Shown here in pieces: positions 36,089-43,996 of a stretch of DNA of 64,000 nucleotides (within the stretch, counting starts at the first letter, position 1; each line of letters begins with the position of its first letter). The translations under genes and the position numbers were made by a program. Origin of the DNA: Marinomonas mediterranea MMB-1 (GTDB taxonomy: Bacteria > Pseudomonadota > Gammaproteobacteria > Pseudomonadales > Marinomonadaceae). The DNA lies in the NCBI RefSeq assembly GCF_000192865.1, contig NC_015276.1, forward strand, positions 4,334,501 to 4,398,500, in the 5' to 3' direction. The notes under the pieces are model-generated. The model had not been told where the DNA came from. It saw only the letters and a list, made by a program, of their open reading frames with translations, and did not search any database.

Positions 36089-36121
36089 CCATAAGAGGCT
36101 TTGCTAAAAAGCCTCTTATGG
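36089..36121. terminator. Strong hairpin after the PLP-enzyme gene
   Basis: CCATAAGAGGCTTT and AAAGCCTCTTATGG form a perfect 14-bp stem with a 5-base loop, 17 bases past the stop. T-tract is weak. Confidence 0.7.
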
Positions 36122-36137
36122 TGCAATGGCGTTATGT

Positions 36138-37355
36138 TTATAAAGAAGCGAAAGCTTGCTTGAGATCCGCCACTAAATCTTCGGTATCTTCAATTCCGAC
36201 AGAAATACGCACTAGCCCTTCGGAAATCCCCAATGCTAAGCGCTCTTCAAGTGTGTTTTCAACATGACTTGTCGTTCTTGCAGGACCGTAAATGGTTTCC
36301 ACTGCGCCGAGGTTGCCTGCACAATGCGCAAATTGCAGCTTAGGCAAGAGTTTGGTCACGGTTTCCATCCCGCCTTTGAGCACAAAGCTAACGATTGCAC
36401 CAAAACCTTTCATTTGCGCTTTAGCAATCTCATGCCCTGTATGCGTCGGTAACCCCGGATAATTAACCGCTTCGACTAAGGGCTCAGTTTGCAGATACTC
36501 CGCTAAAGCCATTGCACTGGCTTGTTGTTGGCGCATTCGCAATGCCAGCGTCTTGATTCCACGAATAATAAGGTAAGCCGAGAACGGGTCAAGAGACGCG
36601 CCGTTGATTTCTCGATAGTGCCTAACTTGGCTCATTAAAGACTCTGCGCCACAAGCAACACCACCCATCGCATCGGCATGGCCACTTAGAAACTTAGTCG
36701 CGCTGTGCAGCACAACGTCGACACCAAGCGTCAGCGGGCTTTGATTCAACGGTGTGGCAAAGGTGTTGTCCGCAACAACAATGGCACCTTGCGCTTTAGC
36801 AGCGGCCGCAAGACGTTTAATATCCAAGACTTTTAATGTCGGATTCGTTGGCGTTTCTAAATACAGAAGATCACACCCTTTGGCGATTTCAGCTTCGATG
36901 GCTTCGTGATCTTGGGTTTCACAAAGTATTACCTCTACGCCCATTTTTGGCAGAAACTCTTCAAAAATTTTATTCGTGCCGCCGTAGCTGTCTTTGGTCG
37001 ACACAACGCGCATGCCGTGAGACAAAAAGGTGTACAACACACTGCTGATCACGGCCATTCCAGTACTGAATGCAACCGCCGACTCTGCACGCTCCAGCTG
37101 ACAAAGCTTCGCTTCCAAGACCTCAACGGTTGGGTTGCTCATGCGGCTGTAAATAAAACCGGGGGCCTTGCCTAATGCAACGTCGTACCACTCGTCGATG
37201 TCTTCATAACCATAGGCTGCGCTAGCAACAATCGGCGTCTGAGTGGCTCGATACGGATGGCCTTCTGTTTCCCCCCCCCAAACGGCTTGCGTACCCACAC
37301 CAACAGTATCGATGGCATTTGTTTGATTTGGTTCATTTGAATGTTGATTGTCCAT
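36138..37355 (-). CDS. Cys/Met metabolism PLP enzyme (cystathionine gamma-synthase family)
   Basis: 405-residue fold-type I PLP enzyme. PLP lysine in HSATKFLSGHADAMGG; YSRMSNPTVEVLEAKL and ETPTNPTLKVLD are family hallmarks. Members include cystathionine gamma-synthase/lyase, O-acyl-homoserine sulfhydrylase and methionine gamma-lyase, and sequence reading cannot decide among them. ATG 37355 is preferred (GGGAG seven bases upstream). Its promoter shares a 45-bp element with the amino-acid importer operon, which ties it to the module at 37.6-43.8 kb. Confidence 0.85.
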   Translation of the reverse strand: MDNQHSNEPNQTNAIDTVGVGTQAVWGGETEGHPYRATQTPIVASAAYGYEDIDEWYDVALGKAPGFIYSRMSNPTVEVLEAKLCQLERAESAVAFSTGMAVISSVLYTFLSHGMRVVSTKDSYGGTNKIFEEFLPKMGVEVILCETQDHEAIEAEIAKGCDLLYLETPTNPTLKVLDIKRLAAAAKAQGAIVVADNTFATPLNQSPLTLGVDVVLHSATKFLSGHADAMGGVACGAESLMSQVRHYREINGASLDPFSAYLIIRGIKTLALRMRQQQASAMALAEYLQTEPLVEAVNYPGLPTHTGHEIAKAQMKGFGAIVSFVLKGGMETVTKLLPKLQFAHCAGNLGAVETIYGPARTTSHVENTLEERLALGISEGLVRISVGIEDTEDLVADLKQAFASL

Positions 37356-37414
37356 GACAGGCTCCCAGTAGGTCTCGTTTCTAAGCGCAAATATAGTGGA
37401 CAATTCAGTGTGAG

Positions 37415-37459
37415 AGTAATCATGTATTCAAAGCCTAAGGGTCGTTTTTTTTAATGGCT
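37415..37459 (-). promoter_or_regulatory. Shared 45-bp regulatory element, copy 1
   Basis: Core AGTAATCAT, 11 bases, CTAAGGGTCG, then T-rich and TTAATGGCT (plus-strand reading), identical in spacing to 40341-40385; 37 of 45 positions agree. It lies 60-104 bases upstream of the PLP-enzyme start. Confidence 0.75.
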
Positions 37460-37539
37460 GGCGCCGCCTCTAAAACCGTATTAATGAAGCAGAGGCGAAG
37501 TAACAAAAAGCATAAAGAAGGCACTTTAAAAACGCATAA

Positions 37540-37569
37540 AAAAAGCGAACTCCTAAGAATTCGCTTTTT
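37540..37569 (-). terminator. Terminator of the amino-acid importer operon
   Basis: AAAAAGCGAA and TTCGCTTTTT pair around a 10-base loop; on the minus strand TTTTTTT follows. It is about 55 bases after the ATPase stop. Confidence 0.85.
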
Positions 37570-37624
37570 ACGTTCAATGTTACTTAAGAGCAGCCAAAAG
37601 CAACGTCCGCTTTCGGCACCTGAG

Positions 37625-38386
37625 TTAAAGCACCTGCCCCAGGAATTGCTTGAGTCGAGGGTGATCGGACTCGAAGAACTTTTCAGGTGTTTCCTCTAAG
37701 ATCAACTCCCCATCTTCCATAAATACGACTCGATCAGCCACTTCTTTCGCGAAACCCATTTCGTGCGTGACGACCACCATTGTCATTCCTTCTTGTGCTA
37801 GTCCTTGCATGACATCTAACACTTCCCCTACCATTTCAGGGTCAAGCGCACTAGTAGGCTCGTCAAAAAGCATGATTTTCGGCCGCATTGCCAACGCTCT
37901 CGCGATCGCGACGCGCTGTTGCTGACCACCCGATAGGCGTGACGGATAGTTCTGCATTCGTTCAGCGAGTCCGACGCGTGTCAGTAGCTCACGCGCATGA
38001 ATACCAGCCTCTGCCTCGGTTTTCTTCAGCACTTTCATTGGCGAAAGCATGACATTCCCAAGCGCGGTTTTATGAGGAAATAAATTAAAGGATTGGAATA
38101 CCATGCCCACTTCCTCACGGACTTTATTGATATTGGTCGCTTTGTCGGTAAGCTCAATGCCATCGATATCAATCGATCCGCTAGAAATCGTTTCAAGCTG
38201 ATTCAACGTCCGTAAAAAAGTCGATTTACCCGACCCGCTTGGGCCAATAATAACCACGACTTCGCCACGGTTAACATCCAGCGATACCTTTTTGAGCGCA
38301 TGACATCCATTAGGGTAGGTTTTGTCTACATGACGCGCCTGAATAATGGCCGCCCCTACAGTCGTATCCAACGTTGTATTAGTCAC
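37625..38386 (-). CDS. Polar amino-acid ABC importer, ATPase (GlnQ-like)
   Basis: 253-residue ATPase: Walker A GPSGSGKST, Q-loop FQSFNLFPH, signature LSGGQQQRVAIA, Walker B IMLFDEPTSALDPE, H-loop VTHEMGFA. GTG 38386 overlaps the stop of the permease by eight bases and has GAGG upstream; the frame is open to 38443 but that lies within the permease gene. Third gene of the operon binding protein-permease-ATPase. Confidence 0.9.
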   Translation of the reverse strand: MTNTTLDTTVGAAIIQARHVDKTYPNGCHALKKVSLDVNRGEVVVIIGPSGSGKSTFLRTLNQLETISSGSIDIDGIELTDKATNINKVREEVGMVFQSFNLFPHKTALGNVMLSPMKVLKKTEAEAGIHARELLTRVGLAERMQNYPSRLSGGQQQRVAIARALAMRPKIMLFDEPTSALDPEMVGEVLDVMQGLAQEGMTMVVVTHEMGFAKEVADRVVFMEDGELILEETPEKFFESDHPRLKQFLGQVL

Positions 38387-39323
38387 TTGCAGATAACCTC
38401 TTTTCCAGAATTTGAATTGCCCAAGACAAGGCTCCAGTGACAATTAAGTACAGTGCCGCCACCGTAAACCACACTTCAAAAGGAGCAAAGCTTCCGCTAA
38501 CGACTTCTCGTCCTGCTTTTGTTAAATCTGTGATCGAAATCACCGACACCAGAGACGAGTCTTTGATTAAGTTGATGAACTGACCCGCCAGCGGTGGCAA
38601 TGTACGCTTAATGGCTTGCGGCATGATGACGTAACACATTGCCTGTACGTAGTTCATACCTAATGACCGAGCAGCTTCCATCTGTCCGGTTGGCACTGCT
38701 TGAATACCCGCTCTTACAATCTCGGCCACATAAGCGCCTGTAAAGATAGAAAGCGCTGCCACACCAGCTGTAAAACGATCAAGGTCAAAAACCGTCCCGA
38801 TAAAGAAGTAAACGATAAAGATCTGTACCAGTAACGGCGTACCTCGGATCACTTCCACATAGGTAACAGCAAGATTACGTAGTACCTGCCGATGTGATAT
38901 CCGCATCAGCCCAAATATCAAGCCGAGAATGATGGAGAACACGAGCGATATAAACGATATTTTTATGGTTACCCAAAGCCCTTCTGCAATCGGGCCAAAC
39001 CTCCAACCTTCTATTCTTGCCAATGTATCTCCCTGAAAGATTAGGTCTCCATCATGAGCGACAAGCTTGCTGTACTCTTCGACGACTTGAGGGTCGCCAC
39101 CATAATCCGGCGCAATGCGCAGCGTACCGTTCTCAACCACCACGGTTCCATCTGTTTCAGCAATGATATCTTGCGGCTCAGTATTAATGATGTAAGGAAA
39201 CAACCTCTCCCAGTGCCATGTGTAATTAATGCGCTGTCCTGAGAGAAATACTCCCGAGATAAGGATCGCCATAATTATCAAATACAGCCCATGACCAGAC
39301 CAACGATTAGTTTGTGTTTGCAT
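38379..39323 (-). CDS. Polar amino-acid ABC importer, permease with large periplasmic insert
   Basis: 314-residue permease of the His/Glu/Gln/opine class. An N-terminal helix (about 13-29) is followed by roughly 80 polar residues (WHWERLFPY to RIEGWRFGPIAEG) before the usual five helices and the coupling loop (QMEAARSLGMNYVQAMCYV). Ordinary members of about 220-250 residues lack such an insert. Only one permease gene is present, so it probably forms a homodimer. Confidence 0.88.
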   Translation of the reverse strand: MQTQTNRWSGHGLYLIIMAILISGVFLSGQRINYTWHWERLFPYIINTEPQDIIAETDGTVVVENGTLRIAPDYGGDPQVVEEYSKLVAHDGDLIFQGDTLARIEGWRFGPIAEGLWVTIKISFISLVFSIILGLIFGLMRISHRQVLRNLAVTYVEVIRGTPLLVQIFIVYFFIGTVFDLDRFTAGVAALSIFTGAYVAEIVRAGIQAVPTGQMEAARSLGMNYVQAMCYVIMPQAIKRTLPPLAGQFINLIKDSSLVSVISITDLTKAGREVVSGSFAPFEVWFTVAALYLIVTGALSWAIQILEKRLSASD

Positions 39324-39387
39324 ACTGCCTCTTCACTGTTTTGAAGAAGAGCCCGCTAAACAGAAGACTCTTCTGGAAAGCGGAACG

Positions 39388-40194
39388 TTACTGGATACTG
39401 TCTACCCACGAATCGGACTCAAACCATTTTGAGTAAATTCGCTCATACGTACCGTCATTCTTAATTTGTGAAAGATAATTATTTAGGAAGTTCAAGAAGT
39501 TAGGATCGTCTTGGCGGATCGCCCACCCCAATGGTTCGTAGGTGAAAGATGTACTCAGGTGCTCAACCGTGTCTGGGTGTTGCGACGCATACAACGCATT
39601 GAAAGGAAGGTCATACACAAAGGCATCGGCTTTTCCATTTGCGACTTGTAAGACGCCGTCCGCAGACGTTTCAAATAAATCTAACGTTGCTTTAGGCAGG
39701 TATTTTCGCGCGGCTTCTGCGCCTGTCGTACCAATTTGAGATGTGATGGTATATTCGCTTTTATTTAAGTCTTTATAGCTCTTAATGATGCCTTTCAATT
39801 CCGGCTTAATAACCACCGTTTGACCAATAGAGATATAGGAATTAGAGAACATAACACTTAGATTACGCGACGCGGTAATCGTCATGCCACCCATAATGAT
39901 GTCGCACTTTTTTGTTTGTAATGCGGGAATAATGCCATCCCAAGCCGTATTAATTGGCACATATTTAACATCCATAGAGCGTGCCATGTGCTTGCCAATG
40001 TCAATATCGAACCCAATATAGCGCCCATCTTTTGTCTTCATTTCGAACGGGATATAGCCCGCTTCAAAACAGACTTTAAGCTCTCCGCTGGAAAGGATGT
40101 CATCAATTGCAGATGCAGCACTGGCCTGAGAAGACACGACTAGAGCGCTCGCTAGAGCAAGACCTGTTAATGCTTTCTGGTAACCAAATTTCAT
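39388..40194 (-). CDS. Amino-acid ABC importer, periplasmic binding protein
   Basis: 268 residues with a signal peptide (MKFGYQKALTGLALASALVV, cleaved after ASA). Family-3 solute-binding fold: GELKVCFEAGYIPFEMK, DIDIGKHMA, TAWDGIIPALQTKKCDIIMG, and a C-terminal NDGTYERIYSKWF. First gene of its operon; promoter region contains the shared 45-bp element. The ligand is an amino acid; homoserine or a related compound would fit the neighbouring enzymes, but this is inference. Confidence 0.9.
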   Translation of the reverse strand: MKFGYQKALTGLALASALVVSSQASAASAIDDILSSGELKVCFEAGYIPFEMKTKDGRYIGFDIDIGKHMARSMDVKYVPINTAWDGIIPALQTKKCDIIMGGMTITASRNLSVMFSNSYISIGQTVVIKPELKGIIKSYKDLNKSEYTITSQIGTTGAEAARKYLPKATLDLFETSADGVLQVANGKADAFVYDLPFNALYASQHPDTVEHLSTSFTYEPLGWAIRQDDPNFLNFLNNYLSQIKNDGTYERIYSKWFESDSWVDSIQ

Positions 40195-40340
40195 TTTTGT
40201 CCCCTTTGCTCGCTATTAGAATAATTAGAAGGTAAGGCAAATTACGTTATAGACTGATCCACTAAACCGACTGAAAGCGAGTTGAGCGGGTCAAACTAAT
40301 TTGCTTACAAATTCGAATATAGAAGATAAAACGCTCACCT

Positions 40341-40385
40341 AGTAATCATCTATTTCTGGACTAAGGGTCGATTTTATTAATGGCT
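40341..40385 (-). promoter_or_regulatory. Shared 45-bp regulatory element, copy 2
   Basis: Same element as 37415-37459, here between the importer operon and the divergent Lrp-type gene. Candidate binding site of that regulator. The rest of the gap 40195-40569 shows nothing definite. Confidence 0.75.
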
Positions 40386-40569
40386 ATTCACTTTTTCATC
40401 GGCACTACCACGCGACAGAGTGGCCAGATAATCGCTCAACAAACCGCCTCTCTGGACTTAGACAAAGCACAACATCTAAATAGCGTTGGCGAAGGTTTCT
40501 GTTTTTTCTAATCTCTGTGATAGCATGCAAAACATGAAATGAGACCTCTCTAACAGTGAGCAGTAGACA

Positions 40570-41013
40570 ATGGCAGAGCAACCACTTGATGATATTGATC
40601 AAAAAATCGTACAAACCCTGTTAGACGATGCTCGCACTCCTATTGCCGATCTATCGCGCCAAGTTAACTTATCTAGAAACGCAGTTCGTCACCGCATCGA
40701 GAAATTAGAGAAAGCCAATGTCATTGCTGGGTATCACGCTAAATTGGGGACGGGATCACCAAACCAAGCCCCGATGATTGCAATGATGATGGTCTACCGA
40801 AAAGACCGTATGCGAGGTCAAGATGTCACTAAGTACATTGCCGATATTCCAGAGGTAAAGTCCTGTTACATCATGAGTGGCGAGTACGACCTGATTCTTA
40901 AAGTGGAATCCGTGTCGCATGACAGAATCCACCAAATCTGGGAAAATATCAGCTCCCTCTCTGGTGTCGATAATATCCACACGACCTTTACACTCTCGAC
41001 TATCAAGCCCTAG
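40570..41013 (+). CDS. Lrp/AsnC-family transcriptional regulator
   Basis: 147 residues: N-terminal helix-turn-helix (DDARTPIADLSRQVNLSRNA, about 17-36) and a RAM effector domain (KSCYIMSGEYDLILKVE). Such regulators respond to amino acids. It is divergent from the amino-acid importer and lies upstream of homoserine dehydrogenase and aldehyde dehydrogenase, so it is the likely regulator of the whole module. Confidence 0.92.
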   Translation: MAEQPLDDIDQKIVQTLLDDARTPIADLSRQVNLSRNAVRHRIEKLEKANVIAGYHAKLGTGSPNQAPMIAMMMVYRKDRMRGQDVTKYIADIPEVKSCYIMSGEYDLILKVESVSHDRIHQIWENISSLSGVDNIHTTFTLSTIKP

Positions 41014-41144
41014 CGCTTCTAGACACGGTCACTAAACACCTTCCAACCAGGCCGTTTGTCATACCTACGAAGAAATAACAGTCATCTCGCCTTTTTTCGA
41101 GCCAATAAGAGACAAGTCTAAGAAGACATCGGTGCCCAAAATGC

Positions 41145-41197
41145 TTGGCGATTTTGGTCAATATCACCATTATTTTGGCCATTTTAGCCAATATACA
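41145..41197 (+). promoter_or_regulatory. Two phased palindromic operator sites
   Basis: TTGGC-gattttg-GTCAA (41145) and TTGGC-cattttа-GCCAA (41175) begin exactly 30 bases apart, three helical turns, and each is a 5-7-5 palindrome followed by TAT. CCAAAAT/ATTTTGG also pairs around the first. They lie 60-110 bases before the dehydrogenase start. Confidence 0.65.
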
Positions 41198-41257
41198 CTG
41201 ACCTTTTTCCTCTGTGATACTAACGAGAACAAGACAACAATCGCATGGGGAAACGCT

Positions 41258-42298
41258 ATGAAAAACTACAATATCGCACTCATTGGCTTTGGTGGCGTGA
41301 ACAGAGCGCTAGCAGAAATCATCCACAACAACTCAGGCAAAATGGAACAAGAACTGGGGTTTAGCCTGAAAGTCGTTGCCGTATCGGATATGTACTTAGG
41401 CTCCCTATATCAACCAGAAGGCATAGAGCTAGAAGCCTTGACACAGCTGCCTGTCGAGAAAGGTGCATTAGCGGCATTGCCAAATGGCAAGGAAGACGCA
41501 GACAATGAAAACATCATCAAAAACAGTAACGCCGACATTGTCGCAGAGGCGACATTTACCGACGCCGTCACTGGGGAACCCGCAATTTCACATTGCCAGT
41601 GGGCTTTATCGTCTGGCAAACACATCTGTACCACCAACAAGGGGCCTTTGGCCCTATCCGCCGGTCCACTTAAAACGTTAGCTGCACAAAACCAACTGGG
41701 CTTTGAGTACGAAGGTGTGGTGATGAGCGGAACCCCCGTACTGCGTTACGCAGATCAGATGCTAAAAGGCGCGACGACGAACCGCTTTGAAGGCATTGTT
41801 AACGGCACGGCGAACTTTGTTCTTGGGTTAGTTGAACAAGGCCAATCATTCGAGCAAGCCATTAAACAAGCACAAGAGCTTGGCTACGCTGAAGCCGACC
41901 CAACGGCTGACATTGGCGGAAAGGACGTCATGCTTAAAGTCATTGTCCTAGCGAATAGTCTGTTCGGTGTGCATTTAGCGACTCAGGACGTTGCTTGTGT
42001 TGGCATTGATACGCTCACTGAGACCGACATCATCCAAGCTCAACAAGATGGCTTTCATTGGAAATTAATAGGGAAAGCGTCCCTGCTCGAAAACGGGCAA
42101 GTCGAGGCCCAAGTCGCCCCTGAAAAACTGCCAAGCGACCACCCTTTAGCAGGCGCTCAAGGCGCAACAAACGCCGTAACCTTTTATACCGACATGCTGG
42201 GCCCAGTGACAGTATCCGGTCCAGGTGCAGGCCGCATTGAAACAGGCTACGCACTGTTGTCCGACATTATTGCGATTCACACCAAAACTCATCATTAA
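41258..42298 (+). CDS. Homoserine dehydrogenase-like protein
   Basis: 346-residue NAD(P)-dependent enzyme interconverting homoserine and aspartate semialdehyde. Nucleotide motif GFGGVNRAL (near residue 8), EYEGVVMSGTPVLR, GIVNGTANFVL and EADPTADIGGKDVMLK are homoserine-dehydrogenase signatures. The regulatory ACT domain of biosynthetic enzymes is missing, which fits a catabolic role. ATG 41258 has GGGGA upstream. Followed after 23 bases by an aldehyde dehydrogenase, so both are one operon. Confidence 0.85.
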   Translation: MKNYNIALIGFGGVNRALAEIIHNNSGKMEQELGFSLKVVAVSDMYLGSLYQPEGIELEALTQLPVEKGALAALPNGKEDADNENIIKNSNADIVAEATFTDAVTGEPAISHCQWALSSGKHICTTNKGPLALSAGPLKTLAAQNQLGFEYEGVVMSGTPVLRYADQMLKGATTNRFEGIVNGTANFVLGLVEQGQSFEQAIKQAQELGYAEADPTADIGGKDVMLKVIVLANSLFGVHLATQDVACVGIDTLTETDIIQAQQDGFHWKLIGKASLLENGQVEAQVAPEKLPSDHPLAGAQGATNAVTFYTDMLGPVTVSGPGAGRIETGYALLSDIIAIHTKTHH

Positions 42299-42321
42299 TG
42301 ACCGTATGCGGAGAAAATAAC

Positions 42322-43752
42322 ATGGCCATAAACCAACAGATTAGCCGAGTTTCGCCGTTGCTGAACGTCTCGAACCCCTATACTAATAACGTCATAACAA
42401 CGATCGAAACCACCTCGCCAAATTCACTGCAAAGCATCCTCGATGCCGCACAAAGAGGTGCCAAAGCATGTCGCGCTTTGGCACGTTATCAGCGCGCAAA
42501 CATCCTAACCAAAACCGCGCAAATAGTGTCACAACGAAGCGATGGTTTCGCGACAACCATCGTTCAAGAATCGGGAAAAACGATCACTCAAGCACGTAAG
42601 GAAGTCGCACGTTGCATCAATACTCTGGAGCTATCTGCTGAAGAAGCGAAACGTCATGCGGGTGAGGTGATCCCGTTCGATTCCTATGAAGGCGCAGCGG
42701 GTCGTGAAGGCTACACTCACCGAGACCCACTGGGCATCATCGCTGCAATCACGCCTTTTAATGACCCATTAAACTTAGTTGCACATAAGCTAGGCCCAGC
42801 GATAGCGGGCGGCAATGCCGTTATTTTAAAGCCATCTGAACTTACCCCTCTCTCAGCGATCAAGCTGGTAAATGCCTTTGTCGAAGCCGGGCTTAACGAA
42901 GACATTATTTCCGTCGTCATTGGGGATGCGGCATTAGGTGAAGCGTTAATCGCCTCAGAGCAGGTTCGCATGGTGTCTTTTACAGGCGGAATGAAAACAG
43001 GGGAAGCCATTACTCGGCAAGCGGGATTAAAGAAAATGGCGATGGATTTAGGTGGCAACGCGCCCGTTATCGTTATGAATGACTGCAACCTAGAGCTGGC
43101 CGTGAGCTCGTGCGTCTCTGGTGCTTTCTGGGCAGCAGGACAAAACTGCATTGGCGTCCAAAGAATCTATGTGCATCACACTGTTTTCGACCTATTCACT
43201 GAGCGCTTCATTGCACAGACAAACGCAATGAACGTCGGCGATCCGATGATTACCACAATGGATCTTGGCCCTATGATCAACGAAGCTCAAGCCCAAAGAA
43301 TTGAAACCTGGGTTGATGCCGCTATTGAGCAAGGTGCGAAAGTATTGACTGGCCACCAGCGTCACGGCGCCTTGTATGAGCCAACCGTTTTGACTCATGT
43401 TCCAATGGACGCGAAAGTCTTCGAAGATGAAGTGTTTGCCCCTGTTGTAATCCTAGAGCCCTACGAGAACTTCGGTGAAGTCATTGAATTGGCCAACCAA
43501 ACGGAATGCAGCCTACATGCGGGTATTTTTACTAACTCCATGAATAAGGCACTTCAAGCCATTGAGCGTCTAGAGTTTAGCGGCGTCATGGTGAACGATT
43601 CTTCCGATTTCCGCTTCGATGCCATGCCGTTTGGCGGTTATAAGAAAGGCAGTTTAGGTCGCGAAGGAGTTCGCTACGCTCTGGAAGAAATGACACAGAC
43701 TAAGGTTGTTTGCTTCAACCGAGACCATGATGAGCGTGAAGACGAACATTAG
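42322..43752 (+). CDS. NAD(P)-dependent aldehyde dehydrogenase
   Basis: 476-residue aldehyde dehydrogenase. Catalytic cysteine in AAGQNCIGVQRIYV; NAD-binding TPFNDPLNLVAHK and SFTGGMKTGEAI; C-terminal DAMPFGGYKKGSLGREG. The general-base glutamate of the LELGG motif is aspartate here (MDLGGNAP). ATG 42322 is preferred (GGAG nine bases upstream). With the preceding gene it could oxidise aspartate semialdehyde to aspartate. Substrate not proven. Confidence 0.85.
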   Translation: MAINQQISRVSPLLNVSNPYTNNVITTIETTSPNSLQSILDAAQRGAKACRALARYQRANILTKTAQIVSQRSDGFATTIVQESGKTITQARKEVARCINTLELSAEEAKRHAGEVIPFDSYEGAAGREGYTHRDPLGIIAAITPFNDPLNLVAHKLGPAIAGGNAVILKPSELTPLSAIKLVNAFVEAGLNEDIISVVIGDAALGEALIASEQVRMVSFTGGMKTGEAITRQAGLKKMAMDLGGNAPVIVMNDCNLELAVSSCVSGAFWAAGQNCIGVQRIYVHHTVFDLFTERFIAQTNAMNVGDPMITTMDLGPMINEAQAQRIETWVDAAIEQGAKVLTGHQRHGALYEPTVLTHVPMDAKVFEDEVFAPVVILEPYENFGEVIELANQTECSLHAGIFTNSMNKALQAIERLEFSGVMVNDSSDFRFDAMPFGGYKKGSLGREGVRYALEEMTQTKVVCFNRDHDEREDEH

Positions 43753-43996
43753 AACATTAAGGTTACGCGAGTTTGCAAGGCGCTTAGGACAAGCGCCGTC
43801 TGCACCTCGCGTCTTTTCATGTCTAAAAAGAACAGCCGCCCACAAAGTCATTAGCCCTCCGAATCACCATAAGTATCATTGATACATCGATTAGATTGAC
43901 TGATATAAAGCCATGTAACCGAGCATTGCCTGTTTTTGCAGCAGGTTTAGTCACGTATACTTAGCACTTCTATTTACCACACGACGAAATACATCT

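Noticed and set aside
42717..43151. Antisense frame in the aldehyde dehydrogenase gene
   Set aside because: Overlaps the catalytic part of a well-supported gene and has no start signal.
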